Shown: positions 1 through 9,600 of the stretch, piece after piece | Layout: the number at the start of each line of letters is the position of its first letter | Position numbering within the stretch: position 1 is the first letter of the stretch | From: Kiritimatiellia bacterium | GTDB lineage: Bacteria; Verrucomicrobiota; Kiritimatiellia; PWTM01 | Assembly (NCBI GenBank): GCA_026417735.1 | Contig: JAOACR010000004.1 | Location: forward strand, 139,001 to 203,000 | Length of the DNA stretch: 64,000 nucleotides | Reading direction: 5' to 3' | Position numbers and translations under genes: made by a program | The notes under the pieces: generated by a model | Database searches by the model: none | The model's input: only the letters and a program-made list of their open reading frames with translations | What the model was told of the DNA's origin: nothing

Positions 1-1271
1 TGGTCGGCGCGCATCAGCGGGCTGAGCCGCCACTGCTCATCGGCGAGGCCGAACTCACTGAGCAGCGCAGGGCGGTCGGGCGCGTTGCGGCGCAGCAGCG
101 CGGCGCGATCCAGAACCGCGGCGGCCGCATCGGTCCAGGGTCCGCTCCAGTTCGGCCGCAGGTACCAGTGCAGATCAGCCACATCGAGCGCGGGATCCTG
201 CCATAGCGCGGGGGAGGGCGCCCACGTGCTGGCGGTCCGTGGACGCCGCCAGGGATCGGTCCGGTCAAGATAGCCCGCAAGCTCCCGGTAGAAGCGGCCG
301 GCGGGCAGGCCCGGATCCAGTTCGTTCCAGTACTCCCAAACCGCAACGGCCGGGGAGGCACCCCAACGGGCAATCGCATAGCGGAATAGGCGGCATGCAT
401 CGCGAATCGCGGCGTCGTAGTCGGCGGCCGCGGGGTCGCGCAGCCGTCCCATGTAGCGATCGCGCGTGAGCAAACAAATCTGGAGATACACGCCAGCCGA
501 CTCCGCCGCATCGACGACCAGATCGAGCATCGCCGCATCCGGCTGGTTGACCGCCCCCATTCCACGGTTCGTCACCCCGCTTTCGTGAACGGGCCAGCGT
601 TCGGGGGATGGCCCCCCGCCCCCGCGGCCGGGCTCCAGCGAGATCGCCCAGTCATCGCAACCGGTCCAGATCCGAAGATAGTTCAGCCGATGCTCGGCGA
701 GACGCGCGATCACCTCGCCGATGCGGCCGGCAGAGACCCTTTGCATCGGACCGATGAAGCAGAGATTCTGGCCGATCGCGAAAAACGGCCGGCCATCATG
801 GAGCGCGAAAAACCGCGGGTCGCGACGGCTCACGCACACGCGCGCCACGTCGGCACCTGTTGCGACCGCCACCACCATCGGCGCCGAGGTGATCGTGAGG
901 CCCCGGAAGCGGGCGATCGCGGCGAGGGTGTGCGTGCCGGGCTGCGACGGCCGCCATGTGATCCGCCAATGCGGTTTGCCGTGCGGTTCCATCCACTCGC
1001 GATGGTAGCGGGGCGGCGCGGCTGGCCGTACCCGATAGGGTTCGATCCAGGCGGCCGGCAGCCGAACGGCGTCCCTATGCGCAGCGGCGAACTCCGCCTC
1101 GATCGAGACCTCGTCCGGGTCGAAGGGATTGATCACACGAGGCCCGAACTCGAGCGCGGCGATCCAGGCTTGCCCAACGCGGGCGGTCGGCGGCGCATCG
1201 AGCCAGCGCAGGTCCGAAGCCGCCGCCGGCAGCGCGGCCAGCGCGCTCGCAATGACTACTCGCCGGACCAT
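1..1271 (-). CDS. Clan GH-A glycoside hydrolase (mannanase/GH5-like), 3' end outside window
   Basis: An uninterrupted frame of 423 codons reads from an ATG at 1271 off the window edge, so the C-terminus is missing. It begins with a signal peptide (MVRRVVIASALAALPAAAS). The next 130 or so residues look like the beta-sandwich domain (DUF5060-like) that precedes many beta-mannanase-like enzymes. The catalytic TIM barrel shows the two expected clan GH-A glutamates: E317 in WEYWNELD (acid/base) and E406 in LLSEFG (nucleophile). It probably cleaves a beta-linked polysaccharide outside the cytoplasm; the substrate is unknown. The start overlaps the stop of the GspK-like gene by 16 bases, so the two are probably co-transcribed. 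The family assignment is from motifs only. Confidence 0.8.
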   Translation of the reverse strand, partial: MVRRVVIASALAALPAAASDLRWLDAPPTARVGQAWIAALEFGPRVINPFDPDEVSIEAEFAAAHRDAVRLPAAWIEPYRVRPAAPPRYHREWMEPHGKPHWRITWRPSQPGTHTLAAIARFRGLTITSAPMVVAVATGADVARVCVSRRDPRFFALHDGRPFFAIGQNLCFIGPMQRVSAGRIGEVIARLAEHRLNYLRIWTGCDDWAISLEPGRGGGGPSPERWPVHESGVTNRGMGAVNQPDAAMLDLVVDAAESAGVYLQICLLTRDRYMGRLRDPAAADYDAAIRDACRLFRYAIARWGASPAVAVWEYWNELDPGLPAGRFYRELAGYLDRTDPWRRPRTASTWAPSPALWQDPALDVADLHWYLRPNWSGPWTDAAAAVLDRAALLRRNAPDRPALLSEFGLADEQWRLSPLMRAD

Positions 1272-2248
1272 CGCACCACGCGTACACGGCCATCCGGACC
1301 GCGCCGGACCAACGCCTGTTCACTCAGAGCCTGGCGCGAGCCCCGAATACGGATACGCACACGGAACCATTCACTTTTCACATCAAGGTACGGTAGCAAC
1401 CGCACCATACGCAGGGGGTCGGCGAGCACCACGAGACCCTCGATGGAGCGCAACGGCGCGGCGGACCGCAGCGCGATCACCGCGCGCGGCAGGTGCTGCT
1501 GCCCGCGCCCGAAAAGCACCGCCAACAGAGGTTCTGGCGCGCTGTTGAGGTTGACCGGCGTGACGCGGCGGTGAGGACCGGGAATCAGCGTGACCAGATC
1601 CCGCAACGGGAGGCGACGATCGGCGGGAATGGCGCCGAGCGAAGGATCCCGGAGCCAGTCGTCGGGGAACCCGGCAATCCACTGTAGCTCGGCCCACGAC
1701 TCCAGCGGACGGTTGGGCGGCACGCGGCGCGGTACAAGTTCCGCATAGTGGGGCGCTTCCCGCGCGCCTTCGCGGTCTGCATCCATCCAGTCGCGCAGTG
1801 CGAGGATGCGGTCGGCGGGATCCGGATCGCCGGCGAGTCGAAAGAGGTCAGTGGCGATGTCCTCTGCGGGGCGGCGCGGTTGGGGGGAGGGTTCGGCGGA
1901 AAGGTTGTTCAGGTCCCAGCGCTGCTGCTCATCCTCGATCACGGTCTCGATGGCGTCGCCATCGGGCGTGCGACGGCGGTTGGGGCGGGCCCAGAGTTCG
2001 TCGGCGTGGTCGCAGAGTAGGTCGTCGTCGTCCGCGAGCCGTTGCAGGGCCTGCTCGAGTTCTGCGGCCGCGAGCGCACGCAGCCGCTCGCGTTCCAGCC
2101 GAGCGGCGGCAAGGGCCGCACGCCCGCGCGCTTCCGTGAGCGCGGCACCGAGCAACACGAGGACTGCGCCGAACACCGACAGCACAAGCACCAGCGCGCT
2201 GCCGTGGCGCGCAGCGCGGCGCCAGCCGGCGGAAGGGCGGCAGGGCAT
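1256..2248 (-). CDS. gspK: Type II secretion minor pseudopilin GspK-like protein
   Basis: A GspK-type minor pseudopilin caps the tip of the type II secretion pseudopilus and is inserted in the inner membrane by its N-terminal helix. A short basic leader is followed by a hydrophobic helix (GSALVLVLSVFGAVLVLLGAA). The mature domain carries GspK-family sequence patterns: RWDLNNL, the DWMDAD loop and VNLNSAPEPLL near the C-terminus. I chose the ATG at 2248, which gives a normal short leader and lies just after the upstream stop. A GTG at 2272 would add eight residues and overlap the upstream gene. No other gsp gene is in the window, so this is an orphan with a glycosyltransferase upstream and a glycosidase downstream. 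Confidence 0.75.
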   Translation of the reverse strand: MPCRPSAGWRRAARHGSALVLVLSVFGAVLVLLGAALTEARGRAALAAARLERERLRALAAAELEQALQRLADDDDLLCDHADELWARPNRRRTPDGDAIETVIEDEQQRWDLNNLSAEPSPQPRRPAEDIATDLFRLAGDPDPADRILALRDWMDADREGAREAPHYAELVPRRVPPNRPLESWAELQWIAGFPDDWLRDPSLGAIPADRRLPLRDLVTLIPGPHRRVTPVNLNSAPEPLLAVLFGRGQQHLPRAVIALRSAAPLRSIEGLVVLADPLRMVRLLPYLDVKSEWFRVRIRIRGSRQALSEQALVRRGPDGRVRVVRWSGE

Positions 2249-2256
2249 CGCCCGGC

Positions 2257-3984
2257 TCAGCGGCCGCCCCACCGGACGCGGTCGGTGAGGAAGAGCTGGT
2301 CCATGTTGTTCAACGGCAGGCCAGCAGTCAGCGGAAAATCGGTTGGCAGGCGGCCCTGCAGAATCGGGAACCAGTTCTTGTAGGGACCTGTCAGCAGCAC
2401 GCGCGCGAAAGGCAGGTCGCGGGTGAGCGTAGTGAAGTACAGGCCGCGGATCCGGATGCCCTCGGTGACGCGGTAATCGTTCAGCTCATAGAACTCTTCG
2501 AGCGCGATGGGCACATAGATCGACACGCGATCGCCGTACCAGGCCGTCGCCCATGGCATGTCGGTACACATTGTCTCGCGCGGCTCCAGCAGACCGCTGA
2601 CGAACTTCACAAATGCGGGCAGATAGGGCGGATACGGCAGGCCTTCCGCGGGCGGCAACAAGCCCGCCACGAACGGTATCGCGGAGAGTGCAACCACGCC
2701 TGCGGTCGCGCCGATCTGCGCAATGCGCAGCTGCCACTGGAGCCGGTCGAGCAAGACAAAGAAAAACGCCAGCGCATACGCTGCCATGATCGGCCAGAAG
2801 ATGTGGAACAGCCTCATTGCCGACTCGAACACCGTGCCGACCAGCAACACCGAAAGCATCGCGATCGCGACTGCCCAGCGGAACAGGCGAGTTTCCCGTC
2901 GGACAAAGCGAAACAGAAAGGTCGCGAAGAAGAGCGGGTAGAGCAGTCCTTCGCCCTGGCGGCCGAGCTCGAAGCGGTAGATCTCCGTGAACCGCCGGAC
3001 GGCCTTCGCGGTCACCGCCTGACGAATCGCACCAAAGGTCAGCCGCGAGTTCATGGTGCGGTCAATCGCGTCGCCCTCGGAGAGCTGGCTGTTGTACAGC
3101 GCCGTGCGGGGCGCATCGCCCCACAGCGTTCCGGTGACGCGCCAGTTGCGGTACAACCAGGGGGAAATCGTCGCCAATGCAATCGCGAGAAAGGCCGCCG
3201 GCGCCAGCACGCGGCGCCGTAGCGAAAACGCCAGGTGCGCGGCCATGCCGGCCCATAGCGCGAGCGCGGCGTAGCGGGTGAGCGCGGCCGCACCCGCGAA
3301 CACCGCCGCCAGCACCAAGAACAGCGCACCGCGGCGCGGCGCAGCCTCCTCGCCGAACGCGTCGGTGCAGCGCAGCAAAAAATACCAAGCGCCCAGACCG
3401 AAGAACCAGACCACCGGCAGGCCGAGCCCGGAAAGGCTGTCCTCCCACATCATCCGGCTGAGCAGGAACACAATCGTGGTCAGGCGAGCGATGCGCGCGC
3501 TGAAAAGCCGGCGTGCAATCCGAAACACGAAAAAGGCGGAGAGCGCCACAAAGAGGTGGTTCAGCGGAACGATGCACCACTGCTCCGGGGTGAACAGCTC
3601 GCCGGGGCGGGCACCCCCCGCAGAAAACGCCGCACGCGCCGGCGCGAACACCGCCGCCAGCAGCGCCGGATAGAGGGGCGGATGGCGTGTGTCGGGATAC
3701 CTCTCCACCGACAGCCGGCGCCCCCGCGCCTCCATAAACTGCATCGTCCCGGGCCGGATACACTGCGTGATCATGGAGCGATGGCGAAGGAGATTGTGCC
3801 CCAGCTGCGCCAGCTCCATGGCTTCGGCTTCCTTCAGGCCGCGAAACCGCACCGCCGTAAACCACAGCACCACAAAGCCCATCGCCAACAGCGCCAGCAC
3901 GGTCTGGACGATGCGCAGTCCAATGCCAACGTCAATGTTGTAAATCAGATCCTGAATTTTGACTTCAACCGGTTTGGTTTCCAT
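2257..3984 (-). CDS. GT-C (GT39/ArnT-like) integral membrane glycosyltransferase
   Basis: This 575-residue polytopic membrane protein has the look of the GT39/GT83 group, which move a sugar from a polyprenyl-phosphate donor to an acceptor on the outer face of the inner membrane. After a first membrane helix (about residues 20-45) comes an acidic loop (KEAEAMELA), then the characteristic YPDTRHPPLYPALLA segment. About ten more hydrophobic helices and a C-terminal soluble tail of about 110 residues follow. The start is the ATG at 3984; a GTG at 4002 would add six residues. It is first in a minus-strand set with the GspK-like protein and the glycosidase. Donor and acceptor cannot be told from sequence. 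Confidence 0.7.
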   Translation of the reverse strand: METKPVEVKIQDLIYNIDVGIGLRIVQTVLALLAMGFVVLWFTAVRFRGLKEAEAMELAQLGHNLLRHRSMITQCIRPGTMQFMEARGRRLSVERYPDTRHPPLYPALLAAVFAPARAAFSAGGARPGELFTPEQWCIVPLNHLFVALSAFFVFRIARRLFSARIARLTTIVFLLSRMMWEDSLSGLGLPVVWFFGLGAWYFLLRCTDAFGEEAAPRRGALFLVLAAVFAGAAALTRYAALALWAGMAAHLAFSLRRRVLAPAAFLAIALATISPWLYRNWRVTGTLWGDAPRTALYNSQLSEGDAIDRTMNSRLTFGAIRQAVTAKAVRRFTEIYRFELGRQGEGLLYPLFFATFLFRFVRRETRLFRWAVAIAMLSVLLVGTVFESAMRLFHIFWPIMAAYALAFFFVLLDRLQWQLRIAQIGATAGVVALSAIPFVAGLLPPAEGLPYPPYLPAFVKFVSGLLEPRETMCTDMPWATAWYGDRVSIYVPIALEEFYELNDYRVTEGIRIRGLYFTTLTRDLPFARVLLTGPYKNWFPILQGRLPTDFPLTAGLPLNNMDQLFLTDRVRWGGR

Positions 3985-4002
3985 GGCAGTCCGTTTGCCC
4001 AC

Positions 4003-4962
4003 GCTAGCCGTGATACCCCTCTAACGCAAGCGCGAAGGGGGCGATTCCCCACGAATGGGGTCCGGCGGGCGCCGTTTGCCGTACCTGACCCGTGAAAAAC
4101 TCATCACCCGCCCCGTTCCGAGCCGGAATAAGGAAGATCGAACTTCAGCCGATAGCTCAAAATGCAACATCCTTCGGCTGCAAAGCTGCAAGAGGACCTA
4201 CCGCCCCCTGCCCCCGTAGCCCGAAGTCCCGAGCGCCCCCCTTGGGGTTCGTGGCTCGCACGACCCAAAGTCTCTCGGCCCCGCGAACAGCTGCGGCTTT
4301 CGGACCAACGCCGAACAACTCTCTGCCGGCTGTACAACGCTGGCTTCCAGCCCTGTGAGGGGAAACGTCCGCGGGCACGGAAGGTCGGAGTCGGCCAGGG
4401 CGTTCACCTCGCAGCCCCGGCTGTGAGGTTGGCGCCCGCGGAACCACCGTTCCCAGCGCGGTCACGTCGTAAGAGCATCAGCCGTATCGTCTGGTGACAA
4501 CCGGCGAATGAGCGGTGTATCCATTCGTTGGAGGGGTTGCGGCCAGAGCTATCCAAGGCTTGGACGGTGGACGCCACGCACCACTCACGCCTACCTGACG
4601 CTGTCCAGGACGGTGTCCCCGCCGGCAGGATTCCCACTAGCCCGAGCGGATGGCCTCCAGGCGGGCGCCCCGGTGCCCGCCCGAGAAGCAAGGCGAGAGC
4701 CCGGCGACAGCGGGTGGAGCTTTGGCGCTTCTCAGGCCTCAGGGCGTGCGGACGGCGCCCCGTTCCGCGCGCGCCGCCTCAGACGCCACCCCCCACCGCA
4801 GCCGGCGCAGCCCACCGAAAGAAGATCGGGCGAACGACGACATCCGCCGCGGATTCACGACGGAGCGCTCTCGGGTTCGCCGCGCCAGCGGTCGCGGCGC
4901 GGACGCCTCCTTCCCGTAGGCCGCTGTACAGCGCGGATACCGGCTGCTTATCATCTTGAGCC
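4003..4962. other. 960-base non-coding region with many inverted repeats
   Basis: No reading frame here looks coding on either strand, which is unusual in so dense a window. It separates two divergent genes. It holds many perfect inverted repeats: CCGCGGGC at 4369-4376 with its complement at 4434-4441, enclosing a 10-bp hairpin at 4406-4429. Others are GCTGG/CCAGC at 4339-4351, CGAATG/CATTCG at 4505-4527, TCCAAG/CTTGGA at 4552-4564 and GGCGGGC/GCCCGCC at 4660-4681. I looked for RNase P RNA, SRP RNA, tmRNA, tRNA and the common riboswitch cores and found none. It may encode an unrecognised structured RNA or be decayed sequence. Confidence 0.5.
4925..4954 (+). promoter_or_regulatory. Possible sigma70-type promoter for UDP-glucuronate decarboxylase gene
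   Basis: TGTACA and TATCAT are separated by 18 bases. The -10-like hexamer ends eight bases before the ATG at 4963, so a transcript would start only about two bases upstream of the start codon. No Shine-Dalgarno sequence is present. Based on motif match alone. Confidence 0.4.
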
Positions 4963-5946
4963 ATGTCATCGCCTTCACCTGCCAGTCCAGCCGGCCGGTC
5001 GCCGGTTTCCGTTGTCACCGGCGGTGCCGGCTTCCTCGGTTCCCACCTTTGCGATCGTCTGCTCGCGGAGGGGCACACGGTCATTGCGCTGGACAACCTG
5101 ATCACCGGCAGCATCACCAACATCGAGCACCTCGCCGGTCACCGCTCGTTCCGGTTCATTTACCACGATGTCACCGAGTACATTTTTCTGCCCGGGCCGG
5201 TGGACTTTGTGTTTCACTTCGCGTCGCCCGCCAGTCCGATCGATTATCTCGAGTTGCCGATCCAGACGCTGAAAGTTGGCGCACTGGGTACGCACAAGGC
5301 GCTGGGGCTGGCACGCGCAAAAGGTGCGCGTTTCATTCTCGCCTCCACGTCCGAGGTCTACGGCGACCCGACGGTGCACCCCCAGCCGGAGACTTACTGG
5401 GGCAACGTGAATCCGATCGGCCCTCGCGGCGTGTACGACGAGGCCAAGCGCTTTGCGGAAGCAATGACGATGGCGTACCACCGTGCCCATCGGATGGACA
5501 CCAAAATTGTGCGGATTTTCAACACCTACGGCCCGCGGATGCGCCCCCGCGACGGCCGGGTGGTGCCGGCCTTCATCACCCAGGTCCTAAAGGGCGAACC
5601 GATCACGATTTTCGGGGATGGACGGCAAACACGAAGCTTCGGCTATGTAGACGACCTCATCGAGGGTATCTGGCGGCTCGCCAACAGCCCGCTACACGAA
5701 CCGGTGAACCTCGGCAATCCGCACGAAATGACCATCCTCGAAATCGCGGAGGCGATTCAGTTGGCCTGCGGACGGCGGGTGGAGCTAGTTTTCCGGCCGC
5801 TGCCGGTAGACGACCCGAGAGTGCGCCAGCCGGACATCACCCGCGCGCGCACGATGCTCGGCTGGGAACCAAAGGTGTCTCTGGAGGAGGGGCTGGCACG
5901 GACCGTGGCATATTTTCGACATCTGCTTGAAAGCGGGCGACTCTGA
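4963..5946 (+). CDS. uxs: UDP-glucuronate decarboxylase (UDP-xylose synthase), SDR family
   Basis: This 327-residue extended short-chain dehydrogenase is expected to convert UDP-glucuronate to UDP-xylose in the cytoplasm with bound NAD, supplying a sugar for surface glycans. The Rossmann motif GGAGFLG is at residues 20-26. The catalytic tyrosine and lysine are in YDEAK (Y158, K162). The [15 protein letters not shown] and [10 protein letters not shown] segments are typical of the UXS branch rather than dTDP-glucose dehydratase. The length fits the family. The downstream FHA gene begins 38 bases after its stop and may be co-transcribed. Related epimerases and dehydratases are the alternatives, but the motif set favours UXS. 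Confidence 0.85.
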   Translation: MSSPSPASPAGRSPVSVVTGGAGFLGSHLCDRLLAEGHTVIALDNLITGSITNIEHLAGHRSFRFIYHDVTEYIFLPGPVDFVFHFASPASPIDYLELPIQTLKVGALGTHKALGLARAKGARFILASTSEVYGDPTVHPQPETYWGNVNPIGPRGVYDEAKRFAEAMTMAYHRAHRMDTKIVRIFNTYGPRMRPRDGRVVPAFITQVLKGEPITIFGDGRQTRSFGYVDDLIEGIWRLANSPLHEPVNLGNPHEMTILEIAEAIQLACGRRVELVFRPLPVDDPRVRQPDITRARTMLGWEPKVSLEEGLARTVAYFRHLLESGRL

Positions 5947-5983
5947 GCGCAACATCGTTGCCGAAGCTGCGAACGAGCGGACC

Positions 5984-6523
5984 ATGATCCTCAGGTTCAA
6001 ACGCAAGGACGGCGCACAGGTGGAGTTTGAGATCGGCGACCGGCCGATCACGATCGGCCGCAGTCCAGAAGCGGATCTGGTGATTCTGGACGACAAGGTC
6101 TCGCGTCTGCACTGCGGCATTCGGTTGTGGGACGGCGACTTCGTGCTGAAGGACCTGAAGTCCCGCAACGGCACCTATGTGAACGGCCAGCGGGTGGAGA
6201 CCGCAAAGTTGCACGTCGGCGATCGCATCCGGATCGGCTCCTGTGTGTTCACGGTGGAGAACGAGCCGGGCAAGGGCACCGAAACCATCCTCCGGGAGCT
6301 TGCTGAGGAGATGGCGGAGGGCAAGGGTTACTCGACGATGCTGAAAGAAATCGTCGAGGATGCGTCGGCGCCCCCCGCGGCACCGCCGCCGGCCGAAGAC
6401 GCGGTAGAAGTCGTTGATGAAGCCCCGCCGGCCGCCAAGCAGGCGCCGGAGACCGTGATCGCGCCGGCCCGCCGAGTGGTCAAGGTGCGCGTTTCCCCTC
6501 CGCACAAGGGCCGGAGCAACTGA
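5984..6523 (+). CDS. FHA-domain protein
   Basis: A 179-residue cytoplasmic protein with one N-terminal forkhead-associated domain, which binds phosphothreonine peptides. The domain spans about residues 1-90 and shows the key blocks GRSPEADLVILDD, VSRLHCGI and SRNGTYVNG. The rest is an acidic, proline- and alanine-rich linker ending in a short basic tail, with no second domain recognised. I started it at the ATG at 5984 so that the FHA fold begins at residue 2; an in-frame ATG at 5927 would overlap the preceding gene by 20 bases. No Ser/Thr kinase or phosphatase of the usual partner type is next to it, so its phosphorylated partner is unknown. Confidence 0.8.
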   Translation: MILRFKRKDGAQVEFEIGDRPITIGRSPEADLVILDDKVSRLHCGIRLWDGDFVLKDLKSRNGTYVNGQRVETAKLHVGDRIRIGSCVFTVENEPGKGTETILRELAEEMAEGKGYSTMLKEIVEDASAPPAAPPPAEDAVEVVDEAPPAAKQAPETVIAPARRVVKVRVSPPHKGRSN

Positions 6524-6666
6524 GCTCCCTGGAAACGATCGTTCGCTGAGCGCGGTAGGGAGCCGCAACGCCAAGTCCGTGTGCGGCGGCATGGAGTTTG
6601 CGCCGGTGCGCGCAGCTATGGACCCAGGCTGTGGCCGCGAAACAGCGAGGGGAACAGCCGTGCGCC

Positions 6667-9600
6667 TTAGGAGTGCGGTGGCTCGCCGACCCGCACGCGG
6701 CGCCACGGCCGCAGTTCCACTGGCCCGAGCAGACCGGATGGCCGCAATGTCGCCTCCACCCGCTCAAACTTTGTGATGTTGGTGCGCGTTACGCGCTGAT
6801 TGAGCGGCCGTTTTGCGTCCCCGATCAGACGATTCGCCCAGGAGTTGATCACCTCGACACGTAATTTCACAGGGACAGCCGCTGGACCTTCGGCGTCGGG
6901 CAGCTCGGTGCGGTAAGGGGCCGTCCAGAGGGTGCCGAGGTCGCGTTCTCCCCACCACACGCCGCCAATCTCATGGAGCTGGCCGAGATCCAGCGTCCAG
7001 TGCAAACCGTCCTGGCGTGGCAGCTCGGGCACGTTCGTTTCATACACCGCGCGGCCGGCATAAAACCGGACACCCTCGTCTGGGTGCGTGGTCCAGTCGA
7101 ACAGTTGCTCCGTCTTCACCGTCGCAGGTGCGCCGCGGCCGTCAAGGAACCGCACCACCCATTCCCCGCCGACGCGTTGCGGCGGGGGCAGAGGAGGCAC
7201 CTCCACCGGCAGGACTCTCCCGTCACTCCACCGCACCTCATAGCGGCCGGCGACCCACGCATCGAGCCAAAGCCGGCCGTCGGAACGGCTCAGCCGCGCG
7301 ACCGGCCACGACCGCGGCTCTCGCTCGGAGGAGGGCCAGATTCTCTCGCCCTCACGCCACAGCTCCACCGGATGCACGGCGCCGGACGGGCGCCGGAACA
7401 CGACGAAGACCGATCCCTCGGGGGGAAGGCGCAGCGGTACCACTGTACGTCCACTCTCCTCTCTCCACAGCGCAACCTCTTCGATCGTGCCGGTGAGCGG
7501 ATCCCACAGCTCCGGAACACGCCCTCGGACCCGAAATGAGCACTCCACCTCTTCGTAGCGGTCCGGCAGGTCGAAACGGCGGCGATACTTCGTATCGAGA
7601 ACGTCGCGCCAGGTCCATCGATTCACGATAAAGTACACGTCGGCCGTGTCGGTCCGCCGGTGGATGCGGTCGAGCCAAGTGTTCGGCTGCAGGCTCTTGA
7701 CGATCACATCCGGCTCGATGCCCAGTCGAGCCAGTTCCGCGCGAGGCGAGTTGGTGGAAATTCGTCCACCGCCCCAGAGCCGCTCCGCGAGCGCCGCAAA
7801 CTCCCGGTCCGCCGCCTCTCCGCCGGACAATCCCGTGCGATGGACCGGACGCGGACCGACCACCGGTACCCCGGCCTCGACAAGCCGTTCGACGACCCGC
7901 AGCGCCTCCAGCGACATCACGCCCGCTGAGGGCAGCGAGAGCAGACGGTAGCTCATGCCGTCCGGCAAGATGATCCGGCCGTCCTTCGCGGAGACGCGAG
8001 TCCGCAGTGCTTCCTCGTTGATCACGTCATAGTCGTAGTCCGGCCAGACGCCGGCGGGATTGTCTTCGCGAAGGCGCACGAAGTTCGGGACATGGTCGCC
8101 GTAGTAGTGGAGCACGTCCGCGACGAAGCGGCCGGCCTGCAGCAGCGCCTGCGCGTGGTGCACGTAGGCAAAGAAACCGTCCGCTCGCGGCCACCAGGTG
8201 ACGTTTGGATTGAAGTGGGTGCCGGCAAAATACTCCTGACCGGGCAGCCCCGCAGAGGCGGGCGAACAGGTGAGGGTGTGCAGCATCACGTGGTTGAGCC
8301 CTTCGCAGAACGCGCGATCGAGATCGTGTTTGAGATCGCGGGGCGCCTGCTCCCAGTGCGGGCCGATCGAGGTGAACGATTCCGCCTGCATGCGCGGCCG
8401 ACCGTAGATGTGCGCGGCGCTCGCGCCCTGTTTGATGAAAAAGCGGAAGTTCTCTTCGACGCGGTGCCGGTCGTTGCGAATCCAGAACTCACCGGTTGGA
8501 AAGTCACAGATCCCCATCGTCTGCAGCGCGTCAATCGGCGCGGCATGAGGGCCGCCGGTTTCCGCCTGGAGCTTCAACCCCCGTGAGCGGGCCAGTTCGG
8601 CGAGCCGCCGCACGTGTTCCGCGAACAGGTCACCGAGTGTACGCCGAAAGTCCGCGAGGAAACGGTTGGACCGTTCGCGGCTGTCGAGGATGACACCGGC
8701 CAGCGCGGGCAGCCACGGTTCGAGGTCGTAGCCGCGCCGCTGCCGGAACTCGCGAGGCATGGCGCGCGTCCAGTTGATCGGCCCCAGTTCCCAGCTGTCG
8801 GTTTGGATTGCTGCCCAGGTGCGCCCGACGTGCGGCCCGCCCGCCGCCAGCAGCCGCTCCACCACCTCCCGCCAGTAGGCGTCCACCATCGCCGGGTCAA
8901 GATGGTCCACCGCCCAGCCCGCCCATCCCTCACTGCAGGTGGACACATGTGAGCCGGCGAGCGTGCTGCAAAAACGGAAGAGCCTCCAGCGCCCCGCTGG
9001 CGGTGCCCACTCAAGAACATCCGGCTCCACCCATCGCGGCGCCAGCACCACCACCTCACCCAATGGCACCGCCTCCCCCGGCAGGGTGGGTTCGGGCCGC
9101 ACCAGATGCTCCGCCGGCGGTGCGTTGAACGGGCCGGGATAACGGTGGTACGCCTTTTGTTCAAAATCGCGGATCCGAGGCGTTTCATCGGCCGGCAACC
9201 GCAGTCGCCGTCCCTCGCAGAAGAGTTCGATCTCTGCGACCTGCACGTTGCGCGGTGCCTGCGGCGAGCGTGGATCCCAAGCGCCGGTCACCAGCAGCCG
9301 CACCGCCGCCACGTCGCGCGTGGGAAACCTCAGCGAAATCGCGTCGGTTTCCGACGCGTTGGTGAACACCGCCACTGTGGTCATCCCGCCGTCCGGGCCG
9401 ACCACTTCCACGCGCCCGTCCCGCGGGCCGTATCGCGGCCGCGGTAGGACCGCGATCTGATCCACCCTCACCGGCGACGGCAGACGCACCTCCAGCCACA
9501 CCGGCGCGGTCGGCGCGGGGCCCGCACCCGGTTTCGCGGCTGCGACCCAGAACGTTTTGGGATCCCCATCCACCACCCGCCCGACCGGAAACTCCGGCGA

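Noticed and set aside
14-565. A short minus-strand frame at the window start that looks complete
   Set aside because: It is out of frame with the glycosidase that reads through 1-1271 and carries both catalytic glutamates; the short frame is a shadow.
4003-4962. RNase P RNA, SRP RNA, tmRNA, 6S RNA or a known riboswitch in the non-coding gap
   Set aside because: The conserved cores I know (for example GAGGAAAGTCC of RNase P, the SRP tetraloop region, the cobalamin box) are absent on both strands.
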